A stretch of 64,000 bases of DNA, taken from contig NZ_BNBM01000002.1 in the NCBI RefSeq assembly GCF_014655715.1, positions 620,001-684,000 on the forward strand. The letters are read 5' to 3'. Source of the DNA: Streptomyces lanatus (lineage in GTDB: Bacteria; Actinomycetota; Actinomycetes; Streptomycetales; Streptomycetaceae). Position numbers and translations under genes: made by a program. The notes beneath the pieces are model-generated. The model had not been told where the DNA came from. It was given only the letters and a program-made list of their open reading frames with translations, and searched no databases. This document shows, piece by piece, positions 51,521-60,800 of the stretch (positions within the stretch are counted from its first letter, which is position 1; each line of letters opens with the position of its first letter).

Positions 51521-52108
51521 TCACACGGCGGCCGGCACCTCCGCCGGGCTCGGCACCCCGATCGCGTCCAGTGCCGCGCAGGGGTCGGCGACGACATGGA
51601 CCAGGGCGCGGTCGCGGGCGGTGAAGAAGCGCTCGTCGAGCATCCGGTCCAGCATGGCGACCAGCGGGTCGAAGAAGCCGCGGACGTTGACCAGGGCGAT
51701 CGGCTTGTCGTGGTGGCCGAGCTGGTTCCAGGTGGCCACCTCCATCAGCTCGTCCAGCGTGCCGTACCCGCCGGGCAGCACGACGAAGGCGTCCGACAGC
51801 CGGTACATCAGGGCCTTGCGCTCATGCATGCCGCCCACCAGGAAGATCTCGCCGCAGGCGTTGTCGAGCCGCTCCCGCTCGTGCAGCGCGTGCGGGATCA
51901 CCCCGGTGACGGAGGCGCCGCCCGCCATGGCCGCGGTCGACACGGCGCCCATGACACCGACTCCACCGGCGCCGTAGACCAACTCGGCGCCCCGGTCGGC
52001 CAGTTCACGGCCCAAGGCGCCGGCCGTCTCGATGTACTCCGCGTGGCGTCCGGGGCGTGAGCCGCAGAACACTCCGATGCTCTTGCGTGCAGAACGTGCA
52101 GGGATCAC
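51521..52108 (-). CDS. LOG-family nucleotide 5'-monophosphate phosphoribohydrolase
   Basis: 195 residues from GTG 52108, preceded by AGGAGA. Characteristic motifs: IGVFCGSRPG, YGAGGVGVMGAV and PGGYGTLDELMEV (the PGGxGTxxE site). LOG proteins cut the N-glycosidic bond of cytokinin-type AMP derivatives to give base and ribose 5-phosphate. Next to an adenosine-analogue pathway it could degrade the toxic 5'-monophosphate as self-protection; it may equally be unrelated. It starts 48 bases after the M20 gene stop, so it probably ends the same leftward operon. Confidence 0.88.
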   Translation of the reverse strand: MIPARSARKSIGVFCGSRPGRHAEYIETAGALGRELADRGAELVYGAGGVGVMGAVSTAAMAGGASVTGVIPHALHERERLDNACGEIFLVGGMHERKALMYRLSDAFVVLPGGYGTLDELMEVATWNQLGHHDKPIALVNVRGFFDPLVAMLDRMLDERFFTARDRALVHVVADPCAALDAIGVPSPAEVPAAV

Positions 52109-52155
52109 TGGTCTTCTCCTGGAAGGTGAGGGGTCCGCCGCGGGGAACAGGCCGG

Positions 52156-53433
52156 TCACAGGCGCAGCGCGGTACGCAGCAGCACATCGGCGCCGGCGAC
52201 GAGATCGCTCTGCGCGGTGTCCTCCTCCGGCACATGGCTCACCCCGCCGATGCTGGGCACGAAGATCATGCCGATCGGGGCGATGCCCGCCATGACCTGC
52301 GCGTCATGCCCGGCCCCGCTGGGCAGCAGCTGGTACGGGTGGCCGAGTTCGGCCGAGCTGTCGGCGATGGCGTCGCGCAGCACACGGTCGGCCTGCGCCG
52401 GTTCGGTCCTGGTGCTGACCGCCACCTCGATCTCCAGCCCGCGTTCCTGGGCGACGGTGTCCAGGAGATTGCGCACCGCCTGCTCGGCCAGGCCGAGGCG
52501 GACCGGGTTGCCGTCCCGCAGATCGACCGTCAGCTGCACTTCCTGGGCGATGGTGTTGGGCGAGTTCGGGCGGATGTCGAGCCGGCCGACGGTCGCCACC
52601 CGGCACAGCTGCTGCTCCTTGGCCAGCCCTTCGACCGCCAGCAGGATGCGCGCCGCACCGGTCAGCGGATCGCACCGCAGCTCCATCGGCGTGGTCCCGG
52701 CGTGTCCCGCCTCGCCGCGCACGGTCACGGTCAGCACGGTGCGCCCGGTGATGCCGGTGACCACACCGATGCGGTCACCGCTGCGCTCCAGCACCGGGCC
52801 CTGCTCCACATGGAGTTCGAGATAGGCGGCGACGGAGCCCTGCGGCCACACGGCGCTGTCGAGCGCGTCGAGGTCGCCGCCGAGCCGGGCGAGCGGCTCC
52901 CGCAGGGGCGAGCCGTCATGGGCCAGCGGCTCGTCGGGCAGCTCGGCCAGCCGGCCCACCAGGACCTTCGAGCCCCAGAAGGGCTGGGCGAAGCGGGCCC
53001 CCTCCTCGTTGGCGAAGGCGACGGCCACCAGCTCATGGGCCGGTTCGACGCCCGCCTCCGACACGGTCTGGAGGACCTCCAGCGCCGCGAGCACCCCGTA
53101 GGTTCCGTCGAGGCGGCCGCCGTTGACCACGGTGTCGAGGTGCGACCCGATCATCAGCGTCGGCCGCTCGGTACAGCCGGCCCGTTCGGGCCTGCGCACG
53201 ATGACGTTCCCGGCGGCGTCGATCCGGGCGGTGAGGCCGGCGGCCTCGGCCTCGCGGACCAGTTCGGCCCGTGCCTCGATGTCCGCGTCGCTGAATCCCT
53301 CGCGGTCGATGCCTCCGGCGTCGTTGCGTCCTATCTCGGCGAACCGCTCGACCCGGTCCAGCAGCCGTGCCGCGTCGACCGAGAGGGCCGGCTGGTCGAG
53401 GGTGCTCGCGGGGGCAACCAGGTTGGTGCTCAT
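52156..53433 (-). CDS. M20-family N-carbamoyl-L-amino-acid hydrolase/amidase
   Basis: 425 residues from ATG 53433, overlapping the NRPS stop by 4 bases. Metal-binding motifs of M20 carbamoylases are seen: GSHLDTVVNGGRLDG, FANEEGARF, ELHVEQGPVLE, and the late GAGHDAQVMA and SIGGVSH. The family hydrolyses N-carbamoyl amino acids, ureidoglycolate/allantoate or beta-ureidopropionate. Coupling to an NRPS gene suggests it makes or trims an amino-acid building block, or removes a carbamoyl or acyl group from the product. Confidence 0.9.
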   Translation of the reverse strand: MSTNLVAPASTLDQPALSVDAARLLDRVERFAEIGRNDAGGIDREGFSDADIEARAELVREAEAAGLTARIDAAGNVIVRRPERAGCTERPTLMIGSHLDTVVNGGRLDGTYGVLAALEVLQTVSEAGVEPAHELVAVAFANEEGARFAQPFWGSKVLVGRLAELPDEPLAHDGSPLREPLARLGGDLDALDSAVWPQGSVAAYLELHVEQGPVLERSGDRIGVVTGITGRTVLTVTVRGEAGHAGTTPMELRCDPLTGAARILLAVEGLAKEQQLCRVATVGRLDIRPNSPNTIAQEVQLTVDLRDGNPVRLGLAEQAVRNLLDTVAQERGLEIEVAVSTRTEPAQADRVLRDAIADSSAELGHPYQLLPSGAGHDAQVMAGIAPIGMIFVPSIGGVSHVPEEDTAQSDLVAGADVLLRTALRL

Positions 53434-56400
53434 CGCATCCCATCTCTGTCGAAGCCGTCGTAGCTGTCGGAGTTGTCGGGTCCGGCGGGTTCATCGGCTG
53501 CGCCGCCGGGCCGGATCGGGGTCGCGGCCGCCGCGAGATCGGCGAGCGGCAGCGGGCGCAGGACGTCGGCGAGGCTCACTTCGAGGCCCTGGAACCTGAG
53601 CCGGAAGACCAGTTGCACGGCCAGCAGCGAGTTGCCGCCGAGGGCCGTGAAGTCGTCGGTGCGCCAGACCTGTTCGACATAGAGCAGGTCCTGCCAGACG
53701 GCGGCGATCGTCCGTTCCCGTTCACCGCGCGGCACCGCACGGTCGTCGTAGGCGGCCTCGGTGAGGGCCCTCGGGGTGGGCAGGGCCTTGCGGTCGACCT
53801 TGCCGTTGGCGTTGAGGGGCAGGGTGTCGATCCGGGTCATGATGCCGGGCAGCATGTAGGCGGGCAGCCGCTCGGCGAGGTGGGCGAGCAGGTCCCGCTC
53901 GGGGATCTCCTCGTCGGCGATGTAGTAGCCGACCAGGCGCGGGGTCTTGCGGTCCTTGCCGATCACCGCGGCGACGGACTGCTTGACCGCCGGGTGCGCG
54001 ACCAGGGCGGCCTCGATCTCGCCGAGTTCGACTCGGTAGCCGTTCACCTTCAGCTGGTCGTCGTCGCGGCCGAGGAACTCCAGGGAGCCGCCGGGCAGCC
54101 AGCGGCCCAGGTCGCCGGTCCGGTACATCCGGGCGCCGGGGACCTCGCTGAACGGGTCGGGCACGAAGCGGTCGGCGGTCAGCCGGGCCCGGCCCGCGTA
54201 GCCGCGGACGACGCAGTCGCCGCCGATGTAGAGCTCACCGCTGACACCCAGTGGAACCGGATTCAGGGCGTGGTCCAGCACATACATGGTGGTGTTGGGG
54301 ATGGCCCGGCCGATCGGCACCTGCTCGGTGGTGACGGGTCCGTCGACGATGTGGACGGTGTTGCCGACGGAGGCCTCGGTGGGGCCGTACTCGTTGAGGA
54401 TGACGCTGTCGGTGTCCTTGCGCCGCCAGGAGTCCAGGATCCGGGTCGGGAAGGTGTCGGCGCCCACCGCGAGCGTGGTGGCGAGCCTGCGGGCACGCTC
54501 GGGCGGCAGCAGCTGGTCGAGCAGGTCGAGATGGCCCGGGGTCATCTTGATGAAGGTGAACGGGGCCAGCTCGTCGAGCCGGTCCGCGAGGGCCACCGAG
54601 TCCAGCGAGTCGTCCAGCATGCACAGCCGCTCACCGGTGACCAGCGGGGTGTACAGGTTGGGCACGATCATGTCGAAGGCGATGGAGGAGAACACGGGCG
54701 CCCCGCCGGAGCCGCGCGCCGCATAGCCCTCGCCGCACCAGCCCAGGTAGTTGACGACGCCGAAGTGCGGCACCAGTACGCCCTTGGGCTTTCCGGTGGA
54801 GCCCGAGGTGTAGATGACGTACATCAGGTTGTCCGGAGCGCTGGTGCGGCCGAGGTCCGTGTCAGGCAGGCCGGCCGACTCCTCGGCCAGCGTCGCGGTC
54901 TCCCACACCGTCCACGGCCCCTCGGGCACGCGTGCCGTGAACCGCTCCTGGGCCAGCACCAGCCGGGCGCCGGAGTCCTCCAGCAGATAGCGCAGGCGCT
55001 CGGCCGGGTACTGCGGTTCCAGCGGCAGATAGGCGGCACCGGACTTGAGTACGGCCAGCAGCAGGACGACGAGTTCCGTGCCGCGCCCCGCGAGGACGGC
55101 GACGACGCTCTCCGGGCCCGCGCCCTGCTGCCGCAGCCGGCGGGCGATCCGGTTGGCGCGCCGGTTGAGTTCGGCGTAGCTGAGCTCGACCGTGCCGTCG
55201 GTGACCGCGAGGGCGTCGGGGACCCGGCGCACCTGCTCCTCGAACAGCTCGTGCACACACCGGTCCACCGGGTAGGGGCGGGCGGGGCCGTTCCACTCCT
55301 TCAGCATCAGGTGGTACGCGGACTCGGTCAGCGGGCACAGGTGCTCGTGCCGTTCCTCGGCGTCGGGGAGCGCCGCGAGGACCTTCAGGTAGGCGTCGCG
55401 GATGTCCTCGGCCCGGTCCTGGCCCAGGCGGCTCGTGGTGTGGTCGAGGCGCAGCCGCAGGCCGCCGTCCGCGGTGTGCAGGAACGTGGTCGACAGGGTG
55501 CGGCTGGTCGGGGCGACCCGCAGTGCGAGGTCCGGGTCCGCGTCGGCGAAGTCCACGACATGGTCGAAGAGTTCACCGTCGTCCACGTCCCACTGGACCA
55601 CGGCCAGCGGATAGCGCCGGTACGGCCGGGCCGCCGCGTCGGTGTCGTGCACCTGCCGCACCAGCTCGCCCCAGCCGGAACCGGTCAGGTCAACGCGCAG
55701 GGGGGTGACATTGAGGTGCATGCCGAGCGCCCCGGCACCGGCCGCGCCTTCGAGGCGGCCGTCGCTGACGACGCCGGTGACGATGTCGTGGCGGCCGGTG
55801 GCGAGGCCGACGGCCTTGGCGTGCGCCGCCAGCAGGACGCTGCGCAGGGGGACCTGGAGCCGGTCGGCCAGGGTGCGCAGGCGGTCGGCGGTCTCCCCGG
55901 GGATCTCGCACTCGACGGTGCCGTGAGGTGCGGTGGCCCGCTCGTCGGGGCGGTGCGGCAGGGTGCAGGGCTCGCAGCCGGCGAGGGCGTCGGCCCAGAA
56001 GCGCTGCACCTCCTCGGAGACGGCAGTGCGCCGTTCGAGGGCGACGAACTCACGGAACGCGGTGGTGGGCGCCGGGTCCTCGGGCGTGCCCGGGTCGTCG
56101 AGGAGACGCCGGTAGCGGTCCACGACCTCGGTGCGGAACAGGGTGCGGCTCGGACCGTCGAGCAGCGCGTGATGGTCGGTCTGCGTCAGCCGGAAGGTGT
56201 CGTCGGTGAGCCGGTGCGCGAACAGCCGCACCAGCGGCGGACACGTCACATCGAACGGCCGCACCCGCTCCGCCTCGGCCAGCTCACGCAGCACCTTCAG
56301 CTGCTTGTCCCCGGTGACGCCGCGCAGGTCCTCGCACGACAGGGGCAGTTCGACGTCCTCGTGGACGAGCTGCAGGGGCTCCTCGTGGTCGACGAGGTCG

Positions 56401-56720
56401 AAGCGCGTGCGCAGCACCGGGTGCCGCCTCGTCACGTCCTGGACGGCGCGGTGCAGCAGGGCCGTGTCGAGGGGCGCCCGGACCAGGTGGCTGTGGACGT
56501 GGTGGTAGGGCAGGCCGTGCGGGTCGAGTTCCTGGTGGAAGACCATGCCGGTCTGCAGGACGGTCAGGGGGGAGGTCTCGACGACGACGGGTGCGGCCGG
56601 TATGGCGGGGGGACCTGGTGGTCCGACGCGTTCCTGGGCGAGGGTCCTGTGGTTCATGTCGGAGGTTCGCTGACCTTTCGTGTTCGCTGCGGAGGCGGTG
56701 GGGGCGGCGGGTGCGCTCAC
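53430..56720 (-). CDS. Nonribosomal peptide synthetase, C-A-T
   Basis: About 1096 residues from GTG 56720, which overlaps the MbtH stop (GTGA); ATG 56657 (MNHRTLAQERVG) is the alternative. Condensation domain (about 45-460) with active-site QTDHHALLDGPS; adenylation domain (about 490-990) with YTSGSTGKPKG, NEYGPTEASVG, YRTGDLGRW and NGKVDRKAL; thiolation domain with LGGNSLLAVQ (about 1010-1070). The A4 region SIAFDMIVPNLY is unusual and I do not assign an amino acid. No thioesterase or reductase domain follows, so chain release depends on another protein. It lies downstream of the PKS/NRPS gene and MbtH. Confidence 0.93.
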   Translation of the reverse strand: MSAPAAPTASAANTKGQRTSDMNHRTLAQERVGPPGPPAIPAAPVVVETSPLTVLQTGMVFHQELDPHGLPYHHVHSHLVRAPLDTALLHRAVQDVTRRHPVLRTRFDLVDHEEPLQLVHEDVELPLSCEDLRGVTGDKQLKVLRELAEAERVRPFDVTCPPLVRLFAHRLTDDTFRLTQTDHHALLDGPSRTLFRTEVVDRYRRLLDDPGTPEDPAPTTAFREFVALERRTAVSEEVQRFWADALAGCEPCTLPHRPDERATAPHGTVECEIPGETADRLRTLADRLQVPLRSVLLAAHAKAVGLATGRHDIVTGVVSDGRLEGAAGAGALGMHLNVTPLRVDLTGSGWGELVRQVHDTDAAARPYRRYPLAVVQWDVDDGELFDHVVDFADADPDLALRVAPTSRTLSTTFLHTADGGLRLRLDHTTSRLGQDRAEDIRDAYLKVLAALPDAEERHEHLCPLTESAYHLMLKEWNGPARPYPVDRCVHELFEEQVRRVPDALAVTDGTVELSYAELNRRANRIARRLRQQGAGPESVVAVLAGRGTELVVLLLAVLKSGAAYLPLEPQYPAERLRYLLEDSGARLVLAQERFTARVPEGPWTVWETATLAEESAGLPDTDLGRTSAPDNLMYVIYTSGSTGKPKGVLVPHFGVVNYLGWCGEGYAARGSGGAPVFSSIAFDMIVPNLYTPLVTGERLCMLDDSLDSVALADRLDELAPFTFIKMTPGHLDLLDQLLPPERARRLATTLAVGADTFPTRILDSWRRKDTDSVILNEYGPTEASVGNTVHIVDGPVTTEQVPIGRAIPNTTMYVLDHALNPVPLGVSGELYIGGDCVVRGYAGRARLTADRFVPDPFSEVPGARMYRTGDLGRWLPGGSLEFLGRDDDQLKVNGYRVELGEIEAALVAHPAVKQSVAAVIGKDRKTPRLVGYYIADEEIPERDLLAHLAERLPAYMLPGIMTRIDTLPLNANGKVDRKALPTPRALTEAAYDDRAVPRGERERTIAAVWQDLLYVEQVWRTDDFTALGGNSLLAVQLVFRLRFQGLEVSLADVLRPLPLADLAAAATPIRPGGAADEPAGPDNSDSYDGFDRDGMR

Positions 56721-56911
56721 GCCACGAGGGCGGAGGCGCGGCGTCGGACGCCGAGCGGGCGCATGTCCGTCCACACGGCCTCGATGCGGTCGAGGCACTC
56801 CTCGCGCGTGCCGCGGGTGCCCTCGTCGCGCCAGCCGGGCGGGTTGTCGCGCAGCAGGGGCCAGATCGAGTACTGCTCCTCGTCGTTGAGCACGACCTTG
56901 TAGGCGCTCAT
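56717..56911 (-). CDS. MbtH-like protein
   Basis: 64 residues, the normal size. It carries the MbtH signature: KVVLNDEEQYSIWPL, then PPGWRDEGTRGTREECLDRIEAVWTDMRPL (quoted in part: PPGWRDEG and VWTDMRPL). MbtH proteins bind and activate NRPS adenylation domains. Start and stop both overlap neighbours by 4 bases. Confidence 0.95.
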   Translation of the reverse strand: MSAYKVVLNDEEQYSIWPLLRDNPPGWRDEGTRGTREECLDRIEAVWTDMRPLGVRRRASALVA

Positions 56912-57720
56912 CGGTGCTCCTGTCGGGTGTACGAAGTCGGGCAGGGGGTCAGCGCCGCGCGAACCGTGTCCAGCAGCGGGGTCCGCGAGGGGCGCAGGAA
57001 GAAGTGGTCGCCGGGCAGCTCGTACCGGACGAAGGGGCCGGTGGTCTCCTCGGCCCAGGGCGCCATGCGCGCGGCCGGCACCTCGGGGTCCTCGGTCCCG
57101 GCGAAGGCCACGACCGGGCAGGTCAAGAGGGGCTCGGCGCGGTATTCGTAGGTCTCGCAGACCGCGAAGTCCGCGCGGATGGCCGGCATGAGCAGTTCGA
57201 GGAGCTCCGGCTCGTCGCAGACCTCGCCGGGCAGCCCGCCCAGTCGGCGCAGCCGGTCGACGACGAACGCGTCCGGCTGGTCGTGGGTGCGGGGCTGCTC
57301 GTGGCGCAGCCGGGGTGCCCGGCCGCCGGAGACGAACAGGGCATGGGGTTCGCCCGCGCCGCGCCGGCGCAGTTCGCGGGCCAGCTCGAAGGCGACGAGC
57401 GAGCCCATGCTGTGGCCGAACAGGGCGTAGGGGACGTCGAGTTCGCCTTCCAGCGCGGAGGCGAGCTCGTCGACCAGCGGGGCGAGGCGGGCGTGCGGGC
57501 TCTCCCGCCAGCGGGTCTGCCGGCCGGGGTACTCGACCGGGCACACCTCGATGTGCTCGCCGAGCGCGCCGGACCAGCCGGTGTAGACCGAGGCGGCGCC
57601 CGCGGCGTACGGCAGACAGAACAGCCGTAGGGCGGGCGGTGTCCGCCGGGCCGGCGCGACGATCCAGCCACCGGCGCGTACGCCGGGCTGTATGGCTTTC
57701 GGTACTGCGGTTGCGTTCAC
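56908..57720 (-). CDS. Type II thioesterase
   Basis: About 270 residues from GTG 57720, chosen because GGAG lies 8 bases upstream; ATG 57741 would add seven residues. The alpha/beta-hydrolase motifs LFCLPYAAGAAS, FGHSMGSLVAFEL (catalytic Ser), GTEDPEVP and GDHFFLRP (Asp and His regions) match the RifR/TEII family. It removes wrongly loaded acyl groups from carrier proteins of the NRPS/PKS line. Confidence 0.93.
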   Translation of the reverse strand: MNATAVPKAIQPGVRAGGWIVAPARRTPPALRLFCLPYAAGAASVYTGWSGALGEHIEVCPVEYPGRQTRWRESPHARLAPLVDELASALEGELDVPYALFGHSMGSLVAFELARELRRRGAGEPHALFVSGGRAPRLRHEQPRTHDQPDAFVVDRLRRLGGLPGEVCDEPELLELLMPAIRADFAVCETYEYRAEPLLTCPVVAFAGTEDPEVPAARMAPWAEETTGPFVRYELPGDHFFLRPSRTPLLDTVRAALTPCPTSYTRQEHR

Positions 57721-57825
57721 GTGTGGGACTCCGGGGTCCATTGCTCGGTGGGCCGAGGGGCTGGATGACAGGCGGAGGGAGTGGGTGGGGTGGGACGCGG
57801 GCCGCGCGCCACTGCCCCCGGGGGC

Positions 57826-60800
57826 TCAGGTCGAGAGCATGGCCTCGGCCTCCTCCTCCGACATGTCCTCCAGCTCGGCGAGGATCTGGTCCTCGACGAC
57901 CGCGGCGACGTCCCGCAGGGTCGGGCTGTCGAACAGGGCGCGGATCGGGACCTCGACGTCGAGTTCCTTGCGCAGCCGGATCACCGAGCGCATCGCGAGG
58001 AGCGAATCGCCGCCCAGGGCGAAGAAGTTGTCGTGCAGCCCGACGCGTTCGACGCCCAGCATGCTCGCCCAGACGTCCGCCACGGTCTGCTCGATCGGGG
58101 TGCCCGGTGCCTCGTGCCGGGGCGCGTCGTCGTCGCTGAGGTCCTCGGGGACGACGAGTGCCCGCCGGTCGACCTTCCCGTTCGCGGTGAGCGGCAGGGA
58201 GTCGAGTTCGAGGTAGATGCCGGGCACCATGTACGCGGGCAGCTTGGCGCCGAGGAACTCGATGACGTCCTCGGGCACCTTCCCGCCCTCCTGCGGGACG
58301 ACGAACGCGATCAGCCGCTTCGCCCCGCGGGGCTCCCCCTGGACGACGACCACCGCGGCCCGCACACCCGGGTGCTGCATCAGCGCGGCCTCGATCTCGC
58401 CGAGCTCGATGCGATAGCCCTGCACCTTGACCTGGAAGTCCTCCCGGCCGAGGAACTCGATCTCCCCGCCGGGCAGGAAGCGCCCGAGGTCACCGGTGCG
58501 GTAGAGCCGCTGCCCGGTCTCCGGGTGGACGATGAAGCTCGCGTTCGTCTTCGTCTCGTCCCGCAGATAGCCGCAGGCCAGCCCGATCCCGCCGATGTAC
58601 AGCTGGCCCGGCACGTTCGTGGGCCGGGGCCGCAGCGCCTCATCCAGCACATGGAAGGTCTGGTTACGCATCGGCCTGCCGTACGGGATGCTCGCCCAGT
58701 CCTCGGGGACCTCGCCGATCGGGTACAGGATCGACCAGATCGACGCCTCGGTCGCCCCGCCGAGGCTGATGACCTCGGGGGAACCCAGGGTGCGGCGGAT
58801 GCGGTCGGGGAGGGTGACCGGGATCCAGTCGCCGCTGAGCATGACGGTGCGCAGCGGGCTGCCGGTGATCTCCTTCACGCTCATGTGCTCGACGAACAGC
58901 TCCATCAGCGCGGGCACCGAGTTCCACAGCGTGACCTCGGCCTTGTTCACGAGTTCGAGCCAGGCCGCCGGGTCGCGGTGCGCGCCGGCGTCCGGGACGA
59001 CGAGCGCGCCGCCGACGGCTAGCGGGCCGAACACGTCGTAGACCGACAGGTCGAAGCTGAGCGAGGACAGCGCCAGGACCCGGTCGTCGGCGCCCACGGA
59101 GAACCGCTCGTTGATGTCGACGACGGTGTTGAGGGCGCCCCGGTGGTCGATCATGACGCCCTTGGGCAGCCCGGTGGAGCCCGAGGTGAAGATGACGTAG
59201 GCAAGGTCCCGGGGCGTGGTGGCGGTCGCGGGCAGGGGCAGGGCCGTGGCGTCGGGGTCGTAGGGCAGCTCGTCCACGTGGAGCAAGGTGCTCACTCCGG
59301 CGAACCTGTTCTCGCCCGCGGCGGCCACGCGTGCCTGGGTGAGGACGGCGCGTGCCCGGCCGTGGTCGAGGAGGAAACGGATCCGCTCGTCGGGCAGTTC
59401 GGGGTCGATCGGCAGATACGCGGCGCCCGCGGCCAGGATGCCGAGGACGGCGGCGGACTGCTCCCAGCCCTTCTCCATGACGACGGCGACCAGGTCGTTC
59501 GGGCCCACGGCGGGCTCGGTGAGGCGGGCGGCGATGTCCTGGGCGCGGGCGGCGAGTTCGCCGTAGCTCAGGACGCGCTGCGGCGTGATGACGGCGGTCC
59601 GGTCGGGGGTGCGGGCGGCCTGTGCGAAGAACGGCTCGTGCAGCAGCCCGGACGGCACGGGCCCCTCGGTGCGGTTGTACTCCGCCTGCGCGGCCAGTTC
59701 GGCCCCAGGCACGAGCAGCGGCGCGGGTCGGCTCCAGCCGGCCTCGTCCTCGGCGAGCGTGCGCAGCAGACGCAGCGTCGCCTCGTGGATCGCGGCCACC
59801 ATGCCCTCGGGGAACAGCTCCTCGACGGCGTCGATGTCCAGCACCAGGGCGCCGTCCGACTCGTACACCTGGGCGTCGATCCAGACCTGCGGGGTCTGCG
59901 AGATGCTGTACGCGACCTCGCCGAGCTGGCCCTCCTCGGTGTCGTTGGCCAGCAGGCTGGTGAACACCGCGGGCATGGCCGCCGCCGACTCGCCGCGCAC
60001 CTTCTTCATCTCGCGCAGCACCCGCACACCGCTGAACAGCCGGTGGTCGAGGTCGGTCACCAGCCGGTCGCGCACGGCCGCCGCGCGCTCCGCGAACGGG
60101 ACCGGGGCCGTGGTGTCCAGCTCCAGCAGCGTCAGGGAGGTGAAGTCGCCGATGATCGCGTCGACCTCGGGGTGCAGCGGGAGCCGGTTGGCCAGCGGCA
60201 GGTTGAGGGTGAAGCGGCGGTTCTTCGACCAGGTGCCCAGGGCTTCGCCGTACGCCGCGAGCAGCAGGGCCGTCGGGGTGATGCCGCGCTCGGAGGCGGC
60301 CGACTTCACCGCCGCCCACTGCTCGCGGGGCAGTTCACCGGCGGTGCGGGCGAAGCGCGGGACGTCGACGGTGCGCGGGTCGCGGGCGAGCGGGAGGTCG
60401 GGGGCGAGGGCCAGGTCCGGTATGCGCTCCTGCCAGTAGCGCTCGGCGCGGCGGAAGCGGTCGGTGGTCTCCAGGCTCTGCTCGGCCAGTACGTAGTCAC
60501 GGAAGGAGAGTTCGAGTTCGGGCAGTTCGGCGCCCGGGTCGGCGTACAGATGGGCCAGCTCTCGCATCAGCAGGTTGTAGGCCCAGGCGTCGGTGAGCAG
60601 TCCGTCCACGCTCAGGTGCAGCCGGCCGACGTCGCCGGGCATGACGGTGGCGCGCAGTTCGAACAGGGGCCATTGCTCGGGCGTGAAGACCTGGTGCGAC
60701 ATGGCCTCGCGGGTCGCTTCGAGCGCGGCGCGCGCGGCGTCCTCGGGCAGTTCGCGCAGGTCCCCGGTCTCGATGACGTAGTCGGGGACCTCGGCGAGGA

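Noticed and set aside
53367..56903. 1178-residue + strand frame opposite the NRPS
   Set aside because: Antisense shadow; NRPS motifs are complete on the - strand.
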